Assembly: GCA_037176845.1 (NCBI GenBank)
Contig: JAYKXP010000103.1
Location: forward strand, 1-64,000
Origin: Paramarasmius palmivorus
Taxonomy: Eukaryota; Basidiomycota; Agaricomycetes; Agaricales; Marasmiaceae
DNA length: 64,000 bases
Direction of reading: 5' to 3'
Below, piece after piece: positions 32,131-42,749 of the stretch. Made by a program: the position numbers and the translations under genes. The first letter of the stretch is position 1. Every line of letters begins with the position of its first letter. Under the pieces are notes generated by a model. It did not search any database and was not told the DNA's origin. It saw only the letters and a list, made by a program, of their open reading frames with translations.

Positions 32131-34140
32131 GATGAACATAGAGGAACGAGGTCAAGGTGCAATTCGTGTTCGTTGCATCTTCCATCACTCGTGTTACTGA
32201 CCCTGTCGTATCTGCAGCTTGAGATTCCAAGCATTTCATCCCGGAGTCAACGCCAGGCTGTACCTCTGCGAACAAAGGCACATTTTTGCGGGATCCTCTA
32301 CACCAAGCTTCATCGCCTCGTTTTGCGGTGTTAGAACTTAGAAGGCCTGAATGATGTGTGGATATGAATAGGCTTTAAAGATTCGTGTCATGGCATCGGC
32401 ATGACTCTGTACATCCAGACCAGAACGTCAACACGGGCTAATAGCCAGTACAGTTGTATGTGGATAAGCGTTTTGCGCTGAGCATGGTATAGCAGTCTAC
32501 CATCCCCTGCCCTTTCACATAGTCTATGGGTTGAGGAAGTCAGCCTCCAAAAGCTCATGTGAAGACGACACGGTACTACACCATTCATGGGCTGCTCTTG
32601 CTGAGCGATATAGCCTTGATTCTCTTTCAGTAGAGTACTCGCAAGATATAGCCATATCTTAAACGAAAGTCTTCTGCCTTGGTTACCAGGAAATCTACCG
32701 AGAATAGGTATAAGCCGTCGAAGAAAAGTGCGGGATTAAAACTTACCCAACTTCCACACGCAACTTTTGAACTGCGCCTAGTCCTCGTTACGCGTTCCAT
32801 CCGAAGCTTAAAACGCGAACGAAGAGTCCAATCTAGCGAATCATGAAGCGGTGCTATGACACCTCACTCATTTAACGTCTGTGTGATCACTATATAGTTT
32901 CTCGGGAGAGCCGACATGCACCGTGACTTCCACCACAAATGCTTGTCTATCCGCTTTTCGCGTCGATGAAAGTCGGAGCCGAGAGGAATGTGCTGTGGAG
33001 TAGCCATCAGCGTCAGAAAAGAAGAACGAAAGATACCGACGTACCAATGCCCGCGTCTTCTACCTGCCCATGGGAGCTCGACTCATAACGCGTTCAATTC
33101 TTCGGAAAAGACCCTACATTGGGCTAAAGGTGACTATCAGTGGATAAAAACCGCCAAAACGACTAGGGCATACCATTGTTTGGAAAACTTGCTATCTAAT
33201 CCTCGAAGCTCGTCAAGGATTCAACAACCCAAGGAATCGTAATAACCTCGGGGAATCTTTGACCGAGAAGGATGTCGGTCTTACACGTTGAGGATTATAC
33301 TCTGTAAACCCCCAACTCCCCCAACCCAAATCCATCGACAACAACTCCGACTCCTTTTCCCAGAGCCCTATACCCACAACGAATCGGTAAAAACAACCGC
33401 TGAGCGTTCCGAACCCCAAAACAGCTTGGGATCCAAACTGGAGGTAAGATTTTGAAGGATGAGATAGGGAAGAACGAGTTGCGGATCAGGATATAGGTGA
33501 AGAGTTGGTTGCAGATGGCCTGAAACCGATGTGGGTATTGAATCGACAGCAAGGCGATACCATGTGTCTTCGGTCGAGGCGACGGATCCTGGACTTCTTA
33601 CTGCAACCAGAAGTCACTTAAACGATGTTATCAAAGCTCTATTAGGATAGAAATCAGTGAAACACATTAAAAATAAGGAATGTCGATACTGACCGTGGTA
33701 GAACCAACAAAGCTAGCTTGACTGCCGTTTCGACTAGATCAATCTTGCTTATCCGGACCTATGACCACCCTACGATCCACTGCAAGGTTTTGGGGACTTT
33801 TTCGCAGCAGAATAGAGAAGGGAAGATGGGGTGAGCGAGCAGTGTGTTAACATCAGGAAATCAACGATTTCCCAGTGCAGTGACTCGAGTATGTGAGGAA
33901 CGGTGCTCGAAAGATCACGAGATGATGCAGAAGAAGCTGCACCGAAGATTCACGAGGGGGTGGTATGAGGGTGTAGTATGCGCAGGAGTGGAGGTGCAGC
34001 CAAACATGATTGGCAATAGGTGGTGAAAAGCGTCGACTCGGGATATTGTGGCAAGTATTTGATAGCGGCAAGTCTTTTTGGTGGATATCTGGCTTGTAGG
34101 TGGTGTTGGAGAGTGGGAAGGGGACTGGAATGCTGGGATA
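32130..34140. repeat. Repeat block R1, copy 2
   Basis: Colinear with 14780-16730, same orientation. Examples of shared anchors are CCCTGTCGTATCTGCAGCTTGAGA against CCCTGTTGTATTTGTAGCTTGAGA (shown here only as the 20-base core CCTGT-GTAT-TG-AGCTTGAGA), and the CAAACTTGAGGTAAGATTTTG/CAAACTGGAGGTAAGATTTTG joint. A minus frame at 33295-33552 (LLSIQYPHRFQAICNQLF) corresponds to FNTQVGFQAIYSQLL in copy 1, so a hydrophobic protein segment may have been encoded, but stops differ between copies. Confidence 0.65.
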
Positions 34141-34439
34141 GCGATAGACCTGCGGGAGAATCCATCTTCAAAGAGGATTTGGGTGACATCTGCTTGCGTA
34201 CGAGGAGGATGAATGAGCTTTGATGAAAACCGTAGAATAGACAGGGGACATACCATGGTTGTGTAGTTGTATCCTGAAGACACAGCGAACAAGGTGCAAT
34301 GCATGCAATGGCTGGCAATGGTTGTGAGGAAGGTGATCGTTTTGAGAAGACAAGCGCCGGCAGCGAAACGCTTCTACCTTGACCATCACCACCTCTTTCC
34401 TCAGCCAACTTATGCTCCTCCCAGGATATATACAAGCCT

Positions 34440-35147
34440 CTTTTTCATATTGATGATATGGTGTGTTTCTAGTCCTACATCCCTGGCTACATGCCTAACC
34501 TATCTCTCAGGGCAAGACTACGCGTCATACCTCCGACGTCCACATTCCGGCGTAGCTCTTTTGGTGCTCAGAGTACATAGAATTTGCTGGGTTCGTGACC
34601 ACGAAGAGGTACGTTCCCAACACTTCGCTCCATTTTCTGCCCTCATAACCTCAATTCCCGCCTAGGACAAGACCTTGAAGCACTCAACACGCCCTTCCAT
34701 ACCGATCTCAAAGCTACTACCAACGACAATTTCGCGAATGCTCCCACAGTGCAACTTTCTACGACGGTACAGATCCTCCAAAGTTGTTGTATGCAGAGGC
34801 TATTCTGGGGGTATCGGGTTACCGAGCCTCGGGTACTGTACCGACGTTCGGCTGGGATGAGCGTCGAATGGGTTGATTGAGACTAAGACACAGAAGATCC
34901 TCGAGAGGAGCGGAGCTGGGGGTAAGTGTCATCTTGATCTACAAGCTAGCCGTTGTCAAAATGCTCATGCTGTTCTAGAGCAGCATAGAGAACTCGCCTT
35001 GAAAGGGCGTTTGTTGGAGTGGATTGATGGTCAACTGGATGAGGAGTACGTATATTGGACACACTCCTACTCCCGGCTCATCTACTCTAACATCTTGCGG
35101 AAATTTACTATATTTCAATGGCTACATACGTATTACGATGGCCAAGT
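34440..35147 (+). pseudogene. Broken gene interrupted by the P-like transposon
   Basis: Intron-like borders (GTACGT...CGCCTAG, about 34617-34665; GGTAAG...TGTTCTAG, about 34921-34978) separate coding-looking pieces. One reads GTDPPKLLYAEAILGVSGYR near 34770-34840 and another reads EQHRELALKGRLLEWIDGQL near 34979-35040. They cannot be joined in one frame without a stop. The 35156 transposon is inserted just after them and may have split the gene, but its continuation at 39845 was not recognised. No family assigned. Confidence 0.3.
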
Positions 35148-35155
35148 ACTCTAGT
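35148..35155. repeat. 8-bp target-site duplication, left (ACTCTAGT)
   Basis: ACTCTAGT directly precedes the left terminal inverted repeat and recurs at 39837-39844 directly after the right one. Eight-base duplications are usual for P, hAT and KDZ-type transposition. Confidence 0.85.
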
Positions 35156-35218
35156 CAGGGGGCACCCTAGCGAGCAAGCGAAAATATGAACCAGGTGCGA
35201 CCCCCCCCTCCGTGGGAA
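35156..35218 (+). repeat. Left 63-bp terminal inverted repeat of the P-like transposon
   Basis: Starts CAGGGGGCACCCTAGCGAGC and ends at ...CCGTGGGAA. It matches the reverse complement of 39774-39836 at 60 of 63 positions; differences are bases 2-3 (AG against GA) and one A/G inside. Confidence 0.95.
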
Positions 35219-36269
35219 TGATCATGCCGGTCATGGCTCGTCGGCATTTCCTGCCGGCGTTATCGTAGACAGTCTTTTTCGAATTCTTCACCTGTGTACT
35301 ACTAGTACATACGCTACACTGAATTTCATCTCTGCTTTTGACCTCTACCCCGCCGAGAATTATTTGAGCGACTCGCTGAAGATCTCCGATTTTCCTCGAT
35401 CACGTCTGAACCAGGAATACCATGCTCGTCTCGGTATGCCTCCGTCTCCTCCAGTTCTATCTCTAATGCAGCTTCTTCAGCTTTTGTGACGAATATGTTG
35501 ATCGCAAAAATACCATCGATGTCCTGAATCTTTTGCCCAGGCTCGACGTGATTAAGGAGGAAGTGGTCGGTGGCATTGTATTTCCAGAAGGTTACGGGTT
35601 GGCCGGACAGAGATTTGGGGCAGATAGGACAGTGCATTGGGACATTTGTGCAAGGTGCGTCTGCGGAAAATGTTTTACATTCGTTATACCGCATCTTTGT
35701 GTGACGGTATGGACAGGTCGACTCGATTTTGACTTTGCCTTTCTTCAGATCAACCAGTTGGGTGACGCACGTTTGGCTCAATCCACACCATCCACAAGGA
35801 TCCACCTCAACCTCACGGCCTTCTGAATCAGAGTGCGCCTTTCGAAGCCCATGTATTATATGTTTTCCGACATGTGTACGCAGGTTCTTCAACGCCACTC
35901 GTGTATTACAGTGCAATGGGCAAGAGACTATTTCCTCGGCATCAATCGCAGGAGTGTTGATATCTGGTATTTGGAAATCAAGGCGTAAATCTTGCGGTGC
36001 CTCGTATGGTAGGGATACAGTCTGGACTTCAGGCAGGGCCGATAGATTATCGAGTAAGTCAGCTTTGTCCGGATAAATTTCCGATTTTGTTGCATTGAAA
36101 ATTCCTAGAAGCTGCTCATGGTCAATTGACCATGTAACCTTCTGACGCAATTCATGATTGGAGATTACTGTTGGTGTAAGAGGATACACGAGAGGGCCAG
36201 GAAATTCAACCACAAGTTTTTGACGATTAATGAGACCGCTTTTTGATTCGTCCGATCTCAAGAATTCCC

Positions 36270-36322
36270 CTGCATTAATATTTGTAAGAATCCGAGATCC
36301 TGACTTGACATTAGGAACTGAC
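36270..36322 (-). other. Intron 2 of the P-like transposase
   Basis: 53 nt, GTCAGTTCC...TTAATGCAG, phase 1. Removing it joins WDWTG to EFLRSDESKS and bridges two overlapping frames that otherwise look like separate genes. Confidence 0.75.
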
Positions 36323-37955
36323 CTGTCCAATCCCAGCATGTACGATTCTCCCCCTCAGGTAATGCGGTTTCCATTTCAAGTATCTGTCCAACAACAGTTG
36401 GAGCCTTTTCGGTGTTCTCAAGTTCGTCCATGGAAATAGAGGTGTGCAACGTCTTCTCTTTTCTACGCCGGAATCCTACTATCTCAAAGACAGCTAAAGC
36501 AACTCTGTCTGATCTACAGCGTACTAGAGCTGCACCAAGATCACCTGTTTTCAGTAAGTCGATCCCTTCAAGACTTGACTCGGGGGACGCTAGTGCATCT
36601 GACCTTTTATTCAGGTCTTCCAGCGTAACACCTCTGGCGCGGAGAGTCCGCATCGTAACCTTTCTAGCCGGATCCGAGCATAGTGCAGCCACAACTGACC
36701 CCTTCAAGTATGCTTTCCCCTCAATAGTCAGTGTCCTCTCTGCAGTGAATGCTGGTGGCACAGTGTTTTTTTGTGCTGACCCATCCCGCAGTTCATCACT
36801 ATCAGGGACATGTATGAAATCGTCGATATCAACTCCGATCGGTAGATCATCTGACTCGTCAAAATCTACTGACTCGTCTGTCTCTTCGACATCGTCCTCT
36901 TCTTTCCTCTCAGAGCGTAAATCATCTGTACATCCTCGGACTCCGACCCATGCACCAGCAGGACGTAGCATATCCGTGCCAGGTACGTCGAAGATGTCAT
37001 TGAAATTTATATCAATGTCTAACCATTTTGCCAGCTGCTGTTCGGCTTCGACTCGTCCAGCATCCCATTCTTGCTGGAGATTGACATTTCCGACGCGTAC
37101 ATCTCCGGTCCATGATAGAGGGTTGGTGTGGTCGGGGCCTAACACACCTTTCAAGCTGGTTCGTCGATGACCACGATCTAGGTCAGGATTCCGCTCGAGT
37201 ATGGATTGAATTTGAGCACTGACACTGAGCTTTTGTGCTAGCTGTTCAATGTCAACGTTCCATGCATGGTCCTGAGTACGAACGTCGCCAAATAGTCCTT
37301 CTAAACGGTCTGTACCCTCATGTATGATGTGAAACGGTAAGTCCTCATCAATAAGCTGCAGGCGTGCTGTCATGATGATGATATTCTTGATTACTGATTG
37401 TGTATCGGCATACAGTGCACCTGTAAGACACGCGGATCCGTGACGAACTTGCATGGCAGCGGCGAGGTGTGCAAATGTAGATAGCGAACGGATTTGCTGA
37501 GACAAGTCATATGTCTCTTCAATGAATGGGTTGACAAAGTATCCCATCATTTGAGCAATGAATGATATATTCTGCCGCCGACGCAATTGTGACGGGTTTA
37601 AGTACTCTGTGTTAAGATTCACCACTCGAAGTAGTTCTTGTATCAGAGATGTTGCCTTTGGGACATTCTGTTTATCAGCAGGATCTAGCAGACGTGATGC
37701 ACGACTGCGTGACATCCCCAGCTCTTCTAGGCTGAACAGGATGTCGTCACGGGTGGTTGTCAGATCATGGATGGTAATTCCCTGCGGACTTCGAAGCAGG
37801 GTAGCGAACCGTTTCATGATATGCTTTGGATCACTGGTGCCAATAACACCATGGATGGAGGTCATTCGGTTCATGCCTTTGAGTGGATGGATGATTTTCC
37901 CGAGCTTCGATTGAGGATCTATCTCTGTAGACATACAAAGACGTTGCTTCGCAGC

Positions 37956-37958
37956 TCA
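37956..37958 (-). other. In-frame TGA in the transposase
   Basis: The frame reads GAT TCA ACT TTC TGA GCT GCG AAG CAA CGT. No splice donor and acceptor pair near it would remove the stop and keep the frame, so it is taken as a nonsense mutation just after the second candidate catalytic Asp. Confidence 0.8.
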
Positions 37959-38825
37959 GAAAGTTGAATCACCATCGCTCCCAATAGACCAAATAGGTCC
38001 ATTCAGGCATTCCCCATACGGACTCTCTCTCCAGCTTCTCAAGGTAACATCAAGCCATGCCGCCAAATCACCTCCTTTTTCCTTCTTGCATGATGGTGAG
38101 AGTGCAATAGGACATGGCGAATAAAAGTCTGTACGAGAATAAGGAGCGATAGCAACAACAGTACCATCAGATCCAAAGCACACTTTTTGCGATTCCTCAG
38201 TGTGTGTTTTCTCGTCGAACAGTGCTGCTCTGATGTTCTCGACTGCTTCAAGGTCAGAAACCTTTAGGTCCACATTTTTGGAGTGCTCCCGACAAAGTCC
38301 CATGACAGCATCACGTTCAATGCAGTATCGACACTTAGATTCAAGGGCGACACCGTCAAACATGAGTGTGTTACCAGGTATCGCTTGGCCGGGACGGGCT
38401 GGTTTCCGAGGTGGTTTGATTTCAGGATCAAAGAATCGAGCTATATTTGTTTTGATATCTGATGCAGTGGGTACTGATAATGACGGACGCAATTTTGGGA
38501 CGCGATAATTTCGACGAATAGTTTCGTTTGCCGCAAATCCTTCAGATTTGGTAAGAGCATAGAGTAAACGGCTACCACCAAGTGCTTTCGCTAGGAAAGC
38601 CTTGTCAAGATCCCGTTTCTCGAAGCCCCCTTTAGGTGAATATAGACCATCCAACGAGTCCTCTATTCGTGATAGAATAGAATGGACACTTGCTCCCCTC
38701 TTCAGCGCTACTGCAAGGAGACGTCGCAGTGCAGTGACATCATTTTTTGCAAGTAGAATGAGAATCCTTGAGTAGTCATCAATCTTCCGCCTGAGGAATT
38801 GGGCACGTCTTTCAAGTGCCTGAAC

Positions 38826-38879
38826 CTGTTCATGGCATTATATGAGAAATGATACAGCATACAATAAGAAACCACTTAC
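38826..38879 (-). other. Intron 1 of the P-like transposase
   Basis: 54 nt, GTAAGTGG...GAACAG, phase 0. It joins TVKLRSK to VQALERRAQFL. The exon downstream has no ATG, which confirms it is internal. Confidence 0.85.
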
Positions 38880-39773
38880 TTTAGACCTCAATTTGACCGT
38901 GTGATCGTTTATTCTTGCCACCAATCCGAGTAACTGATTGGCTGATAGATAACGATAAGCTGTATGCTTTTTTGGCCCTTTCTCTGCCCGATCCATCATC
39001 CTGCGGTATCGGCGTGACATGGGAATGCTTCTGCAATGTTCGCAGATAAAGGTCCCATCACCAACTTTGCGTATTGGGATAGAGGACACCTCTTCAAGCG
39101 GAGGGCCCTTGCACTTGTCTGATCGAAAGATAATGGAGTTTGTGTGTCGGTGAAACCCTATAGGCTCCCATCCTAGCTTCTGCATCTCGTGCTGTGCCCA
39201 GAAATAGCTTCCTAGAAGAGAGCCAATCTGCCAATGCACGGCCACTCCATAACAAATGTCTGTTCGTATTGGAGGTGGTAAAGCAGGGGAAGGAGACTCA
39301 GGTGTCTGTGAGGTCATTGGTCTGTTGTCAGAGATGGACGATTGATTTGAATGAGTAGGAATAGCAGAGGGCGGTGGCAGTTGAGAAGTGCTCGCCCCGG
39401 GTGTCGATGAAAGTGCTGCTATAGTGATGTCCTTCTCCAATAGTGTAGTAACAACACGGCGTTTCTCAAGACATTTCTTGTTGGTGTTGAAATGCTGTAG
39501 AAACTGGAATATGTTGCGACCACTGCGATTGATACCGATGGAGGTGCGACATGAAGGGCACACAACTTTGTGCACACTAGTAATAGGGTCGATTGTAGTC
39601 ATTTGTGTTCCATATCCCGGAATGTGGACTAAGACGGGATCAGGCATTGTAGAAGTGAAATGATTGGTATTGTCGACTACCAGATGGATGTAAATGTACA
39701 AGTAGAATCGATAAGAGATTCGACACGCTCAGTCTCGGAGGAGAAGCCGAGGACGGCAAACAACGGCTTGCAT

Positions 39774-39836
39774 TTCCCACGGAGGGGGGGGTCGCACCTG
39801 GTTCATATTCTCGCTTGCTCGCTAGGGTGCCCCTCG
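39774..39836 (-). repeat. Right 63-bp terminal inverted repeat of the P-like transposon
   Basis: Reverse complement begins CGAGGGGCACCCTAGCGAGC. It is the mirror of 35156-35218 with three differences, and is followed at once by ACTCTAGT (39837-39844). Confidence 0.95.
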
Positions 39837-39844
39837 ACTCTAGT
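39837..39844. repeat. 8-bp target-site duplication, right (ACTCTAGT)
   Basis: Identical to 35148-35155. Its position fixes the transposon ends so that both termini begin with C and the TIRs align without gaps. Confidence 0.85.
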
Positions 39845-40239
39845 CTGTGTATATCGCGTTCGCGATCCTGAAGGGTAAATTGAAAACGGTCCTTTACTAG
39901 GCTTTACGAGTCGAAATTGGCCTAGATGGGCATGCCGCTAACGGAGAACAACACTGTGACACATACATCGAACTACAAATACTCGGTCCGTGAAATTGTA
40001 GTAGCGTCAATCATAATGTCCTGTTTATTATCCGTATCCTTTCTTCCTACAATCTTCACACTTCATACCTTCTTTCCTCCTAGCACCTCGGCACATTCAT
40101 ATCTCAGTCCCATAAAACCTTTTCCTCATCCCTAAGTACCAAGTCCTTTTCCATTCATCTCCTTACCCGCGCCAACACCACCACCACTGCCCAAGCTATC
40201 CTCAAACCTCGAACGCGACCCCAACCCAACACCAGCTCC

Positions 40240-41723
40240 TCACAAACTCTTCAAAACACCCCAACTGCTCTCCCAATCTCTTCTCGCTCCTTGCGAATAC
40301 CCAAGGAGCGCTATCAACGACTGGGTATGCCTCTCTACTGCAGTCCCGGTGGAATAGTCAGACATCCAAATACGAGCAGCGTTCACTATTCCACCGAGCC
40401 AAGCTACACCTTCCCGCAACTCGCTCCATATCTCGCCTCCGGCAGAGGTTTTGGGCCTGGCGTACGTGAGCGCATATTTTGAAAACTTCACCGCGTCCTT
40501 CGACTAGGCCTTTTGCCCAGCCCGTAGCTGATGTGAGTGGCCAGCTGGCTATGTACCTGAATTGGGTGAGCATCTCCAGTTGGTCGGATGCTGGTGTATA
40601 TGGCGGGAGCGAGAGTTGTGCTAGACTCGGAGTTGTTTTTGCTAGGGATGACGGAATAAGGTAGTGCAGATGATGTCGAAGATGAAGCGGGCAATTTCTT
40701 CGTCGCGGTGAACGGCTCCACTCGACGAAGAACGAACGGTAACCCAGCTTCCTGGAACGCGTTGACCATTTGGCTTGTTAGCGTATACCCAAACATTCCA
40801 TTTCGTAGCCTTTCTTCGTCCAGCTTCATGTCCAAGCTGGCTTAGAATGCGTCTAATCCGAAGTCTGCTATCCACTGTTGGACCGAAACACCACGACTTC
40901 GGCACGTAAACGAAAGCTGAACTGCCATACGCGACGTGTGGTGTATCCAAACTGATTTTAGAGGATACTTCGTTCGTAAGCGTCGCTGCCTTTGATCCGG
41001 CCTTCCTAAAGTGCAGGCCTCTTGACGACACTACGAGTAGGGGAACGAGTAGAACGAAGAGTAGTGTGGGGAGTGGGCCGGTGTATAGGTGTGAGACGAA
41101 GGCTTCGAGGATGGACAGGGCTATGAGAAGTGTGATGAAGAGTGTAGCGCAGAGTGCTAAGATGAGAATTGTGGAAAGGGATTTTAGATGATGTGTGTAC
41201 CATGGTGCAGCTATCTGTTTGGTGTTGATGGTGTTGGTACCAAGGAGAGGTAGGGCCCAAATCGCGTGAGGATAAAACATAATGACGTTCCTTGACGCGC
41301 AAGTACTCCGTGAACACGATATCGATACACCAAAACACGAGGAGTGTCGAGTAGATTGGGCTGTAACCATACCCATTCCCGTGTAGATGTAGAACACCGA
41401 GACGATCCCAGCTGGGAAGGCTATGAACTAGGTGTAGGTATCAAAAAGGCGAATTGAAGCGCGACTTGTTGCCTGAGACGCTCTAGACTGATTTTCCGAC
41501 CTTTTCCTGCTCTATACGTGTGTATCCATTCATCATTGAATGTTTTATCGTGGAGACAGAGCAACACGTCCTTTTCGATATGCGGCGACCATTTCTTTGC
41601 CTCTGGGGAGATTCCTGGGCTAAAAATGGTGAACGAGCCGAACACGATCTGCTGAGTTAATCGGTTCCGAGGGAGAAAAGGATGAAGATAGCGGCACGGG
41701 GAAGCATAAGAGTAAAACTTCAT
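40240..41723 (-). pseudogene. Hypothetical multi-pass membrane protein gene, frames disrupted
   Basis: The N-terminal piece (41421-41723) reads FGSFTIFSPGISPEAKKWSP and then a hydrophilic stretch. Next, frames 41006-41397 carry at least two or three long hydrophobic segments (STILILALCATLFITLLIAL; LPTLLFVLLVPLLVVS). A hydrophilic part (DEERLRNGMFGYTLTSQMVN) and a C-terminal piece at 40240-40491 follow. Pieces lie in different frames, and in two places no GT...AG pair of normal size bridges them, so either unusual introns or frameshifts are present. It is probably a membrane protein gene in decay. Family unknown. Confidence 0.35.
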
Positions 41724-41950
41724 CGGGTTCTGCTTTGAGAAGACGGTAAAAAGATGGGAAGGAGAACGGATAAAAACAAGGATGTGGGAAGAAAAGTCGC
41801 CTTGTCGGCCGACTGCGTGGAGACCGGAAGGATGAAGGAGGTGAAAGTTGGGTGTAGGCGGTGCTGGCGGATGAACGGTCGATTAGGGTGTATTTGATGA
41901 CGTATGGACAAAATTTTGACAACGAATTTGGCCCTGTAAAATTCTGTCAA

Positions 41951-42480
41951 AACGTTGTATGTACACCATCAAATACACCCTATTAAAGAAGGTAAAGCCA
42001 TGTCATAACGTGATAAAAACCCCTCCATACACGGAATAGGACCAAGATCGGCAGAAGACCAAGCTGGTTCAGTGTTTCCTGCATGTTGGCGAGCTATCAC
42101 CGAGGTATGTAAGTGAGCATCTAGAGCAGGTTGGGATCGCTGACGTTCGAACATTGCAATACGATATGCGAATCCTTGATGTCGTATCAAGTGGGCTGTG
42201 TTAGATAGGCCGTTCGCAAGGTGTAGCAGGGATGTAGTGGTTACCGTTGAAAAGAATTAGCGCTCGTCACATCAGGCTTCACAGCCTTTCACTTTGACCA
42301 CCACCATGCTCCTTACCCTCACCGGTGTTCTTCATGCTATTCGCAGATTTCTCCATATAAAAAATTTCTTTCCTGAAGCATACAAGGTTCTCAAACCCCA
42401 GTAGCAAAGGGATACAAGAAAACGAACAAAGGGTCTCTGATACACAAGTGGGACAATTGCAAGAGTTGGTGGACTTCGAA
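41951..42480. other. No gene seen
   Basis: Starts with a partly palindromic stretch: CAAAATTTTGACAACGAATT near 41910 faces AAATTCTGTCAAAACGTTG near 41938, and GTGTATTTGATG against CATCAAATACACCC brackets it, an inverted repeat of about 40 bp with a small spacer. No coding sequence is supported. Confidence 0.35.
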
Positions 42481-42749
42481 CCCTACAGTGACCATCCACA
42501 GTACAAGTACGTGTAGAATGGAATTTTATTTTACACTTCCCACTAACACGGCATTCATAATATCAGAACTCGCGATAAAGTCGACTGAATCAACCAACAC
42601 CCAAGTCATCTCCACGAAGCATCCAGCCATTCCTTTTCAAGCCTTCCGATCCCAGTTGGAGCCCAGCGACTCCGAACTCTCTTGAATGCTTGCACTCACA
42701 GGCGACATAGAGTGCGATCCGGAGCCTTGCACCCGGGAATCGGAACGTC

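Larger units (their letters stand above)
35326..39647 (-). pseudogene. P-like transposase, three exons, one in-frame TGA
   Basis: Exons 39647-38880, 38825-36323 and 36269-35326 join in frame across introns of 54 nt (GTAAGT...GAACAG) and 53 nt (GTCAGT...ATGCAG), giving 1405 codons. Codon 546 (37958-37956) is TGA, the only stop; reading resumes in the same frame. The N-terminus has two zinc-finger-like clusters (VVCPSCRTSIG...NKKC; FICEHCRS), probably for TIR binding. Core motifs: LMFDGVALESKCRYC (first Asp); SIGSDGDSTF just before the stop (second Asp); GTSDPKHIMKRFATLL, like the DPxHLxK box of P-element transposases; then EGTDRLEGLFGDVRTQDH (Glu), like the DxLExxFGxxR of P/THAP9. A Cys/His-rich C-terminus (CPLHCNTRVALKNLRTHVGKH; MHCPICPKSLSG) ends in RRGRGQKQR. 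CGA to TGA, a C-to-T change in a CpG, is the simplest origin of the stop. P relationship is inferred by eye. Confidence 0.8.
35156..39836 (-). mobile_element. P-like DNA transposon, 4681 bp, TIR + TSD complete
   Basis: The element is bounded by 63-bp near-perfect terminal inverted repeats and an 8-bp duplication ACTCTAGT. A single minus-strand transposase gene fills almost all of it (stop only about 110 bp from the left TIR, start about 130 bp from the right TIR). TIRs that differ at 3 of 63 positions and a transposase with a single nonsense change indicate a recent insertion. Superfamily assignment rests on transposase motifs similar to P/THAP9 proteins (see gene) plus the 8-bp duplication; hAT and KDZ signatures were not found in it. 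Confidence 0.9.

Noticed and set aside
33900..34440. Overlapping minus ORFs of 129 and 161 codons as proteins
   Set aside because: Three overlapping frames are open at once in a compositionally biased stretch; only the border part matches R1 copy 1 and there the frames are broken.
35148..35156. A 9-bp target duplication ACTCTAGTC
   Set aside because: Nine bases do match, but using eight lets both TIRs begin with C and align without a gap, and it fits the P/hAT/KDZ norm.
35326..36339. Separate gene starting at 36339 inside the transposon
   Set aside because: A 53-nt intron (36270-36322) joins this frame to the transposase; the apparent ATG lies inside the intron.
36412..37170. Plus-strand 252-codon ORF inside the P-like transposon
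   Set aside because: It is complementary to the transposase coding exon, which has recognisable motifs and in-frame introns.
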